A stretch of DNA of 64,000 nucleotides from RYN-230 sp036509255 (GTDB lineage: Bacteria; Actinomycetota; Actinomycetes; Streptosporangiales; Streptosporangiaceae): contig DATCFY010000039.1 of the NCBI GenBank assembly GCA_036509255.1, positions 1 to 64,000 on the forward strand, in the 5' to 3' direction. A program made the translations under genes and the position numbers. Each line of letters opens with the position of its first letter. Within the stretch, counting starts at the first letter, position 1. The notes under the pieces are model-generated. The model saw only the letters and a program-made list of their open reading frames with translations. It did no database searches and was not told the origin of the DNA. This document shows, one piece after another, positions 16,908-25,454 of this stretch.

Positions 16908-19796
16908 TCAGTCTTGCCCGCCCCGCAGCGAATCAATCACGCCGTCTAGATCATCTGGCCGCACCAGGACATCCCTGGCCTTGGAACCTTCACTCGGCCC
17001 GACAATATTGCGGCTCTCCAGCAGGTCCATCAGGCGGCCTGCCTTGGCGAATCCCACGCGCAGTTTGCGCTGCAGCATGGAGGTGGATCCGAACTGGGTC
17101 CGGATGACCAGCTCCGCGGCCTGCATCAGCAGCTCCAGGTCGTCGCCGATGTCGGCGTCGATCTCCCGCTGCTTGCCCTCGGGCGCGGCGACGTCCTCGC
17201 GGTAGCTGGGCTGCGCCTGCTGGGTGCAGTGGCTGACCACCTCACGGATTTCCTTCTCCGTGACGAAGGCGTTCTGCAGGCGGAGCGGCTTGCTCGCCCC
17301 CATCGGCAGGAACAGGCAGTCACCCTGCCCGACCAGTTTCTCCGCGCCTGGCTGGTCCAGGATAACCCGGCTGTCAGTCAGGCTGGAGGTGGCGAACGCC
17401 AGCCGTGACGGCACGTTCGCCTTGATGAGCCCGGTCACCACGTCGACGCTGGGCCGCTGGGTCGCCAGCACGAGGTGGATCCCTGCGGCCCGGGCCAGCT
17501 GGGTGATCCGCACCACCGAGTCCTCGACGTCGCGTGGCGCGACCATCATCAGGTCGGCGAGCTCGTCCACGATGACCAGCAGGTACGGGTAGGGGGTCAG
17601 CACCCGCTCGCTGCCCGCCGGCGGGGCCAGCTTGCCCGCCCGCACCGCCTTGTTGAAATCGTCGATATGCCGGAACCCGAAGGCCGCCAGATCGTCATAA
17701 CGACGGTCCATTTCACCCACCACCCACTGCAGCGCCTCGGCCGCCTTCTTCGGGTTCGTGATGATAGGCGTGATCAAATGCGGTATTCCCTGGTAAATGG
17801 CCAGCTCGACCCGTTTCGGGTCGACCAGGATCATCCGGACGTCGTCGACGGTCGCCCGAAGCAAAATTGAGGTAATGAGACCGTTAATACATGTTGACTT
17901 CCCGGCGCCCGTCGCCCCGGCGATCAGCATGTGCGGCATCTTGGCCAGGTTCGCCACCACGGTCCGGCCCTCGACGTCCTTGCCCAGGCCCACCACCATC
18001 GGATGGTGATCATTCACCGCCACCGGGGAGCGCAGCACATCCCCCAGGCTGACGATCTCCTTGTCCGCGTTGGGGATCTCCACCCCGATCGCGGACTTGC
18101 CCGGGATCGGGGAGATGATCCGCACATCCGCGCTCTTCACCGCGTAGGCGATGTTCCTGGTCAGCGCGGTGACCCGCTCGACCTTCACCGCCGGGCCCAG
18201 CTCGATCTCATACCGGGTCACCGTCGGGCCGCGCTTGAACCCGGTCACCCGGGCATCCACCTCGAACTGGTCCAGCACCTCGGTCAGCGCCCGGACCACC
18301 ACGTCGTTGGCCCGCGTCCGCTCCTTCGGCGCACTGCCCGGCTTCAGCAGCGCCAGCGGCGGCAGGTCATAGCCCGACTCCGCCGACCCGGTCAGGATCA
18401 GCTGCTCACCCCGGGGCCGCCCGGCGGCGGGGTCCGGCCGGGCGCCGCTCTCGGCGGCCGCCGCGGACTCATGAGCCGCCGTCTCCGGCGCCGGCGGGGT
18501 GGCCGCCCCAGCCGCCCCGGGCGCACCGAAGCCCAGGGCCTCGAGCAGGGACTCGTCGGGGTCCTCGGCGGGCAGCCCGGCCGCGTCCGCATCCGCGGGC
18601 TGGGGAACCGCGGCGCCGCGGCGCAGGCGCGCCGCCTTGGCTGCGGGGCCCTCGCCGAGGATGGGCGTGTCGTAGGGCCGGTGGTGATCGCCTGCCTCGA
18701 TGGCCGGGGGCCGCTTCCGGCTGCCCCGGGGCAGCCGGCCGGGGGTCGCGGTGCCCTCGATCTCCCCGGCGGGATCGTCCTCCAGGTCTTCCAGGTCGAG
18801 GTCGTCCGACCGCTGGGCGAAGCCTCGCAGTTCGGCCAGCCGGTCGGGCACCCGGTGCACCGGCGTCCCGGTGATCACCAGCAGCCCGAAGCCGCTGACC
18901 AGGGCCAGCAGTGGCGCGGCGATCCACGGCGTCAGGGCGGCCACCAGCGGGGCCGAGACGAAGAAGCCGATCAAGCCGGCGCCGGAGCGCATGGCGCTCT
19001 CCCCGGCGGATGGCTGTGGCGTGCCCGCCGCGATGTGCACCAGGCCGAGGCCGCCCAGCAGCAGGCAGGTCCAGCCGATCACCATCCGCCCGGTCTGCGC
19101 GTTGCGGTCGGGATGGCGCAGGAACCGCCAGGCGAGCAGGCCGAGCAGGAGGGGCACGGTCCAGGCGGCCGAGCCGAACGCGCCGAGGAACACGTCGGCG
19201 AGCATCCGGCCGGCGAAGTTGTGCATGTGGAACCAGGTGGTGGCGGCGACGACGAAGGCTGCCGCCAGGAAGGCCAGGCCGACGCCGTCCCGCTGGTGCA
19301 TCGGATCCAGGTCCCGGGCGCTGTTCCCGAACCTGCGGGCGCCGAACCCGACCGCGTGCGCGGCCACCATCCACAGTCCAGCCACCAGCCGGACCAGCCA
19401 GCCGGCCAGGATCAGGATCGGGTCGGCCGTCCGCTGCGATGACCGCGTGGCGCCTCCGCGGGGGCGGCCCTGGGTGGCTGGCCGCTTCCGGGACTGCCCT
19501 GACCGGGTCCGGCCTGACCGGGTCTGGCCAGGGCGTTTCTGGCCGGAGCGGCTTTGCCCGGAGCGGTTCTGCCCGGAGCGAGAGGTTCCGTTCCTGCTCT
19601 GGCGCTGGCGCGGGGCCGCGGGCATCGCGTTCTTGCTGGTGGCCGCCCGCCCGCCGGCCGACCCCCCGGTACCTCCGGATGTGCGCCCCTGGCCGGCTGC
19701 CGGGCGCGCCTGCCCGGCTGGCCCGGATGCGCGGCCCTGCCCACCCGGTGCGTCCGGCCTTGGGCGGGGGGTGCCCTTAGCGACACGAGTAGCCAT
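16908..19796 (-). CDS. ftsK: FtsK/SpoIIIE DNA translocase
   Basis: 962 residues from ATG 19796. Order: basic low-complexity tail (1-120), four transmembrane helices (about 125-310), an Asp/Glu/Pro-rich linker (330-480), the alpha and beta motor domains with Walker A GATGAGKST (627-635) and Walker B LLVIVDELADLMM (about 735), and a winged-helix gamma domain (VGFAKAGRLMDLLE). It pumps chromosomal DNA through closing septa and helps resolve dimers. The start is uncertain because no strong ribosome binding site is visible; ATG 19796 begins the MATRVAKG sequence expected for this protein. Confidence 0.95.
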   Translation of the reverse strand: MATRVAKGTPRPRPDAPGGQGRASGPAGQARPAAGQGRTSGGTGGSAGGRAATSKNAMPAAPRQRQSRNGTSRSGQNRSGQSRSGQKRPGQTRSGRTRSGQSRKRPATQGRPRGGATRSSQRTADPILILAGWLVRLVAGLWMVAAHAVGFGARRFGNSARDLDPMHQRDGVGLAFLAAAFVVAATTWFHMHNFAGRMLADVFLGAFGSAAWTVPLLLGLLAWRFLRHPDRNAQTGRMVIGWTCLLLGGLGLVHIAAGTPQPSAGESAMRSGAGLIGFFVSAPLVAALTPWIAAPLLALVSGFGLLVITGTPVHRVPDRLAELRGFAQRSDDLDLEDLEDDPAGEIEGTATPGRLPRGSRKRPPAIEAGDHHRPYDTPILGEGPAAKAARLRRGAAVPQPADADAAGLPAEDPDESLLEALGFGAPGAAGAATPPAPETAAHESAAAAESGARPDPAAGRPRGEQLILTGSAESGYDLPPLALLKPGSAPKERTRANDVVVRALTEVLDQFEVDARVTGFKRGPTVTRYEIELGPAVKVERVTALTRNIAYAVKSADVRIISPIPGKSAIGVEIPNADKEIVSLGDVLRSPVAVNDHHPMVVGLGKDVEGRTVVANLAKMPHMLIAGATGAGKSTCINGLITSILLRATVDDVRMILVDPKRVELAIYQGIPHLITPIITNPKKAAEALQWVVGEMDRRYDDLAAFGFRHIDDFNKAVRAGKLAPPAGSERVLTPYPYLLVIVDELADLMMVAPRDVEDSVVRITQLARAAGIHLVLATQRPSVDVVTGLIKANVPSRLAFATSSLTDSRVILDQPGAEKLVGQGDCLFLPMGASKPLRLQNAFVTEKEIREVVSHCTQQAQPSYREDVAAPEGKQREIDADIGDDLELLMQAAELVIRTQFGSTSMLQRKLRVGFAKAGRLMDLLESRNIVGPSEGSKARDVLVRPDDLDGVIDSLRGGQD
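19476..19583 (-). repeat. RSGQ-type repeat in the FtsK N-terminal tail
   Basis: DNA repeats of about 12-15 bp encode SRSGQNRSGQSRSGQKRPGQ and continue to SRKRP (residues 72-106), a strongly basic, probably disordered region ahead of the first membrane helix. It is an imperfect tandem repeat and likely to vary in copy number between strains. Confidence 0.75.
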
Positions 19797-19980
19797 GATG
19801 CCCAAAGTACCCACGATCCGCGCGGTGCAGCCGGAAGCATGCGGGCGTGTCGCAATGATGTTCGGGCCGGGTGAACGGCGGTTATCGCTGGTCTGGCGGG
19901 TCTGCGAATACTCGGCGCTGCCCGTTGGCAGGTGCGTTCTGGGAGGCCACCCTGGAGAGAATCTCGCCAGAGGGACGATC

Positions 19981-20150
19981 ATGAACGGAGTACGCATGAC
20001 CAGCCTGCACGACGCGACCGGACCGGGTTGGCCAGCGGGGGACGCCGGCCTCTGCAGGGCGGCTACGCGGATCTCGATGGCCTCGAGTCGGCCGTGGTGG
20101 CCGGAAAACGCGCGACGGCGAGGGACACCTGCGGGAAGGATCGGACATGA
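19981..20150 (+). pseudogene. remnant of a 2-oxoglutarate (TmpA/BBOX-like) dioxygenase gene
   Basis: The frame ending at TGA 20148-20150 reads SGGRRPLQGGYADLDGLESA before an unrelated-looking tail. This resembles the C-terminal end of gamma-butyrobetaine hydroxylase and TmpA-like oxygenases (pattern RHLxGxYxDxDxxxS). Its stop overlaps the start of the HD oxygenase gene by ATGA. Upstream in another frame is a well-placed start (gagggac, then ATG 19981, MNGVRMTSLHDATGPGW), but no catalytic HxD...H core exists. The simplest reading is a gene whose middle was deleted, leaving start region and tail out of frame. The identity of the tail is inferred from the motif and from its partner. Confidence 0.5.
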
Positions 20151-20722
20151 CAGCAGCCGACCCGGTGCGGGTCATCGCGGACCTGTTCACCGCCGAGGGC
20201 GCTAGCGAATATCTCGGCGAGCCAGTGACCCAGGCCCAGCACATGCTCCAGGCTGCCGCCCTGGCCGGGGCGGCTGGCGCCGCACCGGAACTGGTCGCGG
20301 CGGCCCTGCTGCACGACGTGGGTCACTTCACCGGGACGGTCAGCGGCCACCAGCCGATGGCCGGCACCGGCAACCGGCACGGCGATCAGGGTGCCGAATG
20401 GCTGGCCTGCTGGTTCGGGCCCGGGGTGACTGAGCCGGTCCGGCTGCACGTCGCGGCCAAGCGGTACCTGTGCGCGGTGGAACCCGGGTACTTCGGCGGG
20501 CTGTCCGCGGCCTCGGTGCACACGCTGCGCGTCCAGGGTGGCCCGATGACCCCGGCGGAGAGCGCGGAGTTCGAGGCCAGCCCGTGGTGCCAGGCCGCGC
20601 TGCGGCTGCGCCGCTGGGACGACGCGGCAAAGGACCCCGGCGCGGTGGTGCCCGCATTCGGGTACTACCAGCGGCTGCTCCGCCAGCTCGTGCGGCAGAA
20701 CGAGGCCGGCGCCACCCGGTAG
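20147..20722 (+). CDS. PhnZ/TmpB-like HD-domain mixed-valent diiron oxygenase
   Basis: 191 residues from ATG 20147 with GGGAAGGA upstream. HD ligands are H32, H56/D57, H78, H101 and D158 or D159. Before them is the Y22-x2-E25 pair (YLGE), which matches the Tyr and Glu that gate the diiron site in PhnZ. These enzymes use O2 to break C-P bonds of 2-hydroxyalkylphosphonates or act on related trimethylamino substrates, usually after a 2-oxoglutarate oxygenase partner has hydroxylated the substrate. Here only a tail of that partner remains just upstream. The gene interrupts the conserved order rnj-ftsK on the opposite strand, suggesting later insertion. Confidence 0.8.
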   Translation: MTAADPVRVIADLFTAEGASEYLGEPVTQAQHMLQAAALAGAAGAAPELVAAALLHDVGHFTGTVSGHQPMAGTGNRHGDQGAEWLACWFGPGVTEPVRLHVAAKRYLCAVEPGYFGGLSAASVHTLRVQGGPMTPAESAEFEASPWCQAALRLRRWDDAAKDPGAVVPAFGYYQRLLRQLVRQNEAGATR

Positions 20723-20739
20723 GCCCCGCTAGCCGGCCT

Positions 20740-20772
20740 CCCCGGGCCAGCCCGGCCCGGGCCGGCCCGGGG
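20740..20772. terminator. GC-rich hairpin between convergent genes
   Basis: Perfect 9-bp arms ccccgggcc and ggcccgggg with a GC-rich loop, in the 56-bp gap between the HD oxygenase and rnj stop codons. Probably a shared terminator; no T tract. Confidence 0.5.
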
Positions 20773-20778
20773 CCTATG

Positions 20779-22473
20779 TCAGACCTCGATGACCACCGGG
20801 ATGATCATGGGCCGGCGGCGGTAGTGGTCGCTCACCCAGCGCCCGACCGTGCGCCGTACCAGCTGGCCCAGCTGATGGGCGTCGTTGATCCCGTCCGCCG
20901 CCGCGCGCGCCAGCGCCTCCTCGATCTTGGGACGGATCTCGCCGAGGGCAGAGTCGTCGATGCCTGACCCGCGAGCGTGGATCTCCGGGCCGGCCACCAG
21001 CTTCCCGCTGCTCGAGTCGACCACGATGATCACGGAGACGAACCCTTCCTCGCCCAGGATCCGGCGGTCCTTCAGCGAGGTCTCGGTCACCTCGCCGACG
21101 GACAGGCCGTCCACGTAGACGTAGCCGCACGGGACCTTGCCCACCACCGTGGCCTGGCCTTTGGCCAGGTCGACCACCACACCGTCCTCGGCGATCACGA
21201 TGTTGCGGGGCGGGATCCCGGTCAGCTCGGCCAGGTGCGCGTGCGCCCGCAGATGCCGCCACTCCCCGTGCACCGGCATGAAGTTCCGGGGCTTGACCAG
21301 GTTCAGCACGTAGAGCAGCTCGCCCGCGGGCGCATGGCCGGATACGTGGACTAGCGCGTTGCCCTTATGCACAACCTTGGCGCCCCACCGCGTCAGCTCG
21401 TTGATCACCCGGTACACGGCGGACTCGTTGCCGGGGATGAGCGAGGAGGCCAGGATGACCGTGTCGCCCTCGTTGATCCGGATCGGGTGGTCCCGGGCGG
21501 CCATCCGGGACAGCGCCGACATCGGCTCGCCCTGCGACCCGGTGCAGATCAGCACGACCTCACCGGGCTTCATGCCCTCGGCTTCGCGCGGGTCCACCAG
21601 CAGGCCACCGCGGACCGACGGGACCCGGAGGTAGCCGAGATCACGGGCCACCCCCATGTTGCGCACCATGGACCGGCCGACGAGCGCCACCTTGCGGCCG
21701 TGCGCGGCCGCCGCGTCGAGCACCTGCTGCACCCGGTGCACGTGGCTGGCGAAGCAGGCCACGATGATCCGCTGCTTGGTCTCCGCGAACATCTCGTTCA
21801 GCACGGGCGCGATGGCCCGCTCGCTGGTCACGATGCCCGGGACCTCGGCGTTGGTGGAGTCCGACATCAGCAGGTCGACGCCCTCGGACCCACGCCGGGC
21901 GAAGCCGCCCAGGTCGGTCAGCCGGCCGTCCAGCGGGAGCTGGTCCATCTTGAAGTCGCCGGTATGCAGCACCACGCCGGCCGGGGTGGTGATGGCCACC
22001 GCGAGCGCATCCGGGATGGAGTGGTTGACGGCGAAGAACTCGAGGTCGAACGGGCCGAACGACTGGCGCCCGCCCTCCGCGACCTGCACCGTGGCCGGCG
22101 TGATCCGGTGCTCGGTGAGCTTGCTGCGGATCAGGCCGAGGGTCAGCCGGGAGCCGAGCAGCGGGATGTTGTCCCGCTGCCGCAGCAGGTAGGGCACCGC
22201 GCCGATGTGATCCTCGTGCGCGTGGGTGAGGACCATCGCCTCGATCTGGTCCAGCCGTCCCTCCAGCGAGGAGAAGTCAGGCAGGATCAGGTCCACGCCA
22301 GGCTGGTCCGGCTCGGGGAACAGCACCCCGCAGTCCACGATCAGCAGACGGCCGTCGTATTCGAGCACGGTCATGTTCCGGCCGATTTCGCCCAGGCCGC
22401 CCAGGCCCACGATGCGCAGCGTGCCGGAAGGGAGCGCCGGCGGTGAGCCGAGCTCCGGATGGGGGTGACTCAC
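20779..22473 (-). CDS. rnj: ribonuclease J
   Basis: 564 residues, GTG start overlapping the dapA stop by GTGA. A metallo-beta-lactamase/beta-CASP nuclease with the zinc motif H84-x-H86-x-D88-H89 (THAHEDH), the HTGDFKMDQ strand, SDSTNAE and the C-terminal HVSGHAPAGEL motif. It degrades and processes mRNA and rRNA with endo- and 5' exonuclease activity and replaces much of RNase E function in actinobacteria. The pairing with dapA is conserved in Streptomyces. Confidence 0.95.
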   Translation of the reverse strand: MSHPHPELGSPPALPSGTLRIVGLGGLGEIGRNMTVLEYDGRLLIVDCGVLFPEPDQPGVDLILPDFSSLEGRLDQIEAMVLTHAHEDHIGAVPYLLRQRDNIPLLGSRLTLGLIRSKLTEHRITPATVQVAEGGRQSFGPFDLEFFAVNHSIPDALAVAITTPAGVVLHTGDFKMDQLPLDGRLTDLGGFARRGSEGVDLLMSDSTNAEVPGIVTSERAIAPVLNEMFAETKQRIIVACFASHVHRVQQVLDAAAAHGRKVALVGRSMVRNMGVARDLGYLRVPSVRGGLLVDPREAEGMKPGEVVLICTGSQGEPMSALSRMAARDHPIRINEGDTVILASSLIPGNESAVYRVINELTRWGAKVVHKGNALVHVSGHAPAGELLYVLNLVKPRNFMPVHGEWRHLRAHAHLAELTGIPPRNIVIAEDGVVVDLAKGQATVVGKVPCGYVYVDGLSVGEVTETSLKDRRILGEEGFVSVIIVVDSSSGKLVAGPEIHARGSGIDDSALGEIRPKIEEALARAAADGINDAHQLGQLVRRTVGRWVSDHYRRRPMIIPVVIEV

Positions 22474-23384
22474 TTGATCTTCACGCCTCCAGCGACCATG
22501 TCGGCCCGCAGTTGTTCGATTTGTGTCGGCGTCGCATCAACCAGCGGGCCGCGGACCGGCCCGCCGGGCAGCCCCAGCAGGCCGAGTGCCGCCTTGGTCG
22601 TGATAACGCCCTGAGTGCGGGTCATGATGCCGGTGTAGAGCGGCAGCAGGTCGTAGTGGATCCGCCGGGCCTCCCCGACGTCTCCCGCCTGGTAGGCCTC
22701 GATCATCTCGTGCAGCCGGTCACCCGCTACATGGCCCACCACGCTCACGAAGCCGACCGCCCCGACCGAGAGCCAGGGCAGGTTCATCATGTCGTCCCCG
22801 CAGTAGAAGACCAGGTCGGTCGCCTGCATCACCAGGGAACCCGCGCCCAGATCGCCCTTGGCGTCCTTGACGGCCACGATGCGCGGGTGCTCGGCCAGCT
22901 GGAGCAGCGTCTCGGTGGCGATGGCGGTCGCCGTCCGGCCCGGTATGTCGTACAGCAGGACCGGCAGGCTGGTGGCGTCGGCGGCCTTGGTGAAGTGGGC
23001 CACGAGCCCGCTCTGCGGCGGCTTGTTGTAGTACGGCGTGACCAGGAGGAGGCCCGACGCCCCGGCGCGCTCGGCCTGACGGGCGAGCTCGCACGTGTGG
23101 GCGGTGTCGTTGGTGCCGACCCCGGCCACGATGGCGGCCCGGTCGCCGACCGCCCCGATCACGGCGCGGAGCAGCCGTTCCTTCTCTGCGTCTGTCGTGG
23201 TCGGCGACTCGCCGGTGGTCCCGCTGATCACCAGGCCGTCGTTGCGCATCTCGTCGACCAAGTAGGTGGCGAGGCGGCCGGCGCCGTCGTAGTCGACGCC
23301 TCCATCAGCGGCCATCGGTGTGATCATCGCGGTCAGCATCCGGCCGAACGGGGCGTCCGCAGCGGCGGGCTGGGTTGCTGTCAT
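22470..23384 (-). CDS. dapA: 4-hydroxy-tetrahydrodipicolinate synthase
   Basis: 304 residues. Active-site residues are present: the TT pair T56/T57 (SGTTGES), Tyr145 (LLYDIPGR) and the Schiff-base Lys173 (VAVKDAKGD). It condenses pyruvate with aspartate semialdehyde, the first step towards lysine and diaminopimelate for peptidoglycan. It is the first gene of the dapA-rnj pair. Related class I aldolases can be misannotated DapA, but the residue set and the rnj linkage support the call. Confidence 0.93.
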   Translation of the reverse strand: MTATQPAAADAPFGRMLTAMITPMAADGGVDYDGAGRLATYLVDEMRNDGLVISGTTGESPTTTDAEKERLLRAVIGAVGDRAAIVAGVGTNDTAHTCELARQAERAGASGLLLVTPYYNKPPQSGLVAHFTKAADATSLPVLLYDIPGRTATAIATETLLQLAEHPRIVAVKDAKGDLGAGSLVMQATDLVFYCGDDMMNLPWLSVGAVGFVSVVGHVAGDRLHEMIEAYQAGDVGEARRIHYDLLPLYTGIMTRTQGVITTKAALGLLGLPGGPVRGPLVDATPTQIEQLRADMVAGGVKIK

Positions 23385-23448
23385 GAACTGAACGCTACCG
23401 GGCCTTGGCGCGATGGGGCCACCATGCCCCGCCTTCGGCCAAGGTGAA

Positions 23449-23491
23449 GACGCGGTGACGTGAGCTCGGGGGTACCCACGTCAACCGCGTC
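23449..23491 (-). terminator. candidate terminator for the DUF6220 gene
   Basis: Arms gacgcggtgacgtg and cacgtcaaccgcgtc pair over 14 bp with one bulged base and a 14-base loop, 32 bp past the stop of the membrane protein gene and upstream of dapA. Confidence 0.45.
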
Positions 23492-23522
23492 TATCTAGGT
23501 ATCGGCCTAGGTGGCCCGCGCG

Positions 23523-24032
23523 TTACGGACGGTGATCAAGATTCTTTTCTGCGTGGCCGGCGAGGCTCCGGGCCGCTGCTGCGCGCCGCCAGGCCGCGAC
23601 CGCCAGCCCGAGCGACAGCAGGAGGATCACCATGCCGTCCAGCGCGTGCGCGCCGCCCACCCACTTGTTGCTGTCCCCCGCGGCGGCCAGCACCGTCTGC
23701 GCCACCACGACCAGCAGCGCGAGCAGGAAAGTGGCCAGCACGGCGCGCACCGACTTCCACGCGGCAAGCGCCAGGATGAGCAGGATGATCGACACGATCA
23801 TCAGCACGCTGCCCCAGGCGCGGTGCGGGTCGAAGCTGCTCGCCTTGGCCACCTTCCTGGCGTTGATCCCGAACACGCCGACGCCCGCCAGGTACACCTG
23901 GACCAGCACGCCCAGCACGAAGAACGCGATCAGGTAGCGGTAGGCGGCGCCGGCGGCGCGCCGGGCCGCGCCCGGCTGGGTGCGAGTCGCCGGCAGTGGC
24001 CCGGCGCTTGTTGTCTCTGGCTTCGTTGTCAT
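23523..24032 (-). CDS. DUF6220-like four-helix membrane protein
   Basis: 169 residues with four hydrophobic helices (about 30-52, 70-90, 95-115, 125-147). Residues such as FDPHRAWGSVL and VGGAHALDGMVILLLS put conserved His near the membrane faces, as in small haem- or quinone-binding proteins. The family is common in actinobacteria but uncharacterised. It stands alone between dapA and the B12 uptake genes. Confidence 0.75.
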   Translation of the reverse strand: MTTKPETTSAGPLPATRTQPGAARRAAGAAYRYLIAFFVLGVLVQVYLAGVGVFGINARKVAKASSFDPHRAWGSVLMIVSIILLILALAAWKSVRAVLATFLLALLVVVAQTVLAAAGDSNKWVGGAHALDGMVILLLSLGLAVAAWRRAAAARSLAGHAEKNLDHRP

Positions 24033-24250
24033 GGTCCCCTCCTGATCCCGTGACCCTTGCCACGGGCTCAGTGTTGACCCTGACCGTCCGGAAAAGCGTT
24101 ACGGAAAAGTCCCGCTCTAACGGCGCCGCGACGACGAATTCCGGGGCAGCCGCGGGCATGCCTCTGCCGCCGGCCGGCGGGTGCGGCTAGCGGCTCCAGC
24201 CGCCGCGGAACCGCCGGCCCGGCGGCGTCGGCATCCTGGCGAGTCTGCGG

Positions 24251-24383
24251 TAAGGTACGCCCAGTCCCGGGTGGCCCGGGACGGTGTGGAGCCCAGCGAA
24301 GCCGGTGTGATCCCGGCGCTGTCCCGCAACGGTGATGCCCTGGTCGGTGAGACCAGCCAGGGATGAGCCCGGACGCCTGGCCC
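24251..24383 (+). promoter_or_regulatory. cobalamin (B12) riboswitch
   Basis: The classic B12-box core is present: gaagccggtgtgatcccggc followed by gctgtcccgcaacggt, a variable stem (tggtcggtgagaccagcca) and the closing gatgagcccggacgcctggc. It lies 100 bp upstream of the binding-protein gene of a B12-type importer. When adenosyl- or another cobalamin is bound, expression of the downstream genes should fall, so uptake is limited to B12-poor conditions. Boundaries are approximate. Confidence 0.93.
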
Positions 24384-24482
24384 ATGCCGACGTACTGTCC
24401 TCGGCAGAAGGACGGTTCGTCCGGGACCCCGGCCGGGGCCCTGCGGCGGGCCCAACCCTCCTCCAGGCCCACGGAGGATGAC

Positions 24483-25454
24483 ATGCGGTCTCTCACCCGC
24501 CGCCTTCCGGTGCTCGCGGCGCTAGCCGCGCTCACCGTGACCGCGGCCGCCTGCGGCAGCACCCAGGCGAACAACGCGAGTTCCACGACAGACGGAAGCA
24601 CGGTCGGTGCCGCGAAAACAGCGGGCTTCCCGGTCTCCCTCGCCGCGGCCAACGGGACGGTGAAGGTGGCGTCCCGGCCGACCGCGATCGTGTCGCTCTC
24701 CCCCACCGCGACCGAGATGCTGTACGCGATCGGCGCCGGCAGCCAGGTCAAGGCGGTGGACTCGCTGTCGGACTACCCGCCCCAGGCGCCCCGCACCAAG
24801 CTGTCCGCCTACCAGCCTAACGTCGAGGCGATCGCGGCGGAAAAGCCAGACCTGGTCGTAGAGTCGGGCGACACCGGGCAGCTGACCAAGCACCTCGCCG
24901 CGTTCTCGATCCCGGTCCTCGAGCTGCCCGCGCCGGCCAAGCTCGCCGGGGAGTACGCGGAGCTGGATCAGCTCGGCCGGGCCACCGGGCATCTCGCCCA
25001 GGCCCAGCAGGAGGTGACCAGGCTGCGCACCAAGCTGCACCAGATCGCCACCGCGGCGCCGCACCACGCCAGGCCGCTGACCTACTACTACGAGCTGGAC
25101 CAGACCTACTACTCGGTGACCTCGTCCACGTTCGTGGGCCAGCTGCTCTCGCTGCTCGGCATGAAGAGCATCGCGGATCAGGCGTCCGGTGCGGCCAAAT
25201 CGGGCGGCTACCCGCAGCTGTCGGCGGAGTACATCCTCAAGGCCAACCCGGACTACATCATCCTGGCCGACACCCTGTGCTGTCATCAGGACGCCGCCAG
25301 CGTGGCCAAGCGACCCGGCTGGTCCAGCCTGGCCGCGGTCAAGGCCGGCCACATCATCGGGCTCAACGACGACATCGCCTCCCGGTGGGGGCCGCGGGTC
25401 ACTGACTTGCTGCAGACCGTTGAGACGGCGATCGCCAAGGGCGGCAGCGGGTGA
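24483..25454 (+). CDS. btuF: cobalamin ABC transporter substrate-binding lipoprotein
   Basis: 323 residues from ATG 24483 with GGAGGA upstream. A lipoprotein signal ends in TVTAAAC (Cys lipidated), then a class III (PF01497-type) binding domain: PTAIVSLSPTATEMLYAIGAGSQVKAV...AAEKPDLVVESGDTGQL. This fold serves B12, haem or ferric siderophores; the riboswitch upstream makes cobalamin or cobinamide the likely ligand. It overlaps the permease gene by GTGA. Confidence 0.92.
   Translation: MRSLTRRLPVLAALAALTVTAAACGSTQANNASSTTDGSTVGAAKTAGFPVSLAAANGTVKVASRPTAIVSLSPTATEMLYAIGAGSQVKAVDSLSDYPPQAPRTKLSAYQPNVEAIAAEKPDLVVESGDTGQLTKHLAAFSIPVLELPAPAKLAGEYAELDQLGRATGHLAQAQQEVTRLRTKLHQIATAAPHHARPLTYYYELDQTYYSVTSSTFVGQLLSLLGMKSIADQASGAAKSGGYPQLSAEYILKANPDYIILADTLCCHQDAASVAKRPGWSSLAAVKAGHIIGLNDDIASRWGPRVTDLLQTVETAIAKGGSG

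Noticed and set aside
17931..19442. 503-codon plus-strand open frame opposite ftsK
   Set aside because: Low-complexity antisense translation; ftsK is intact on the other strand.
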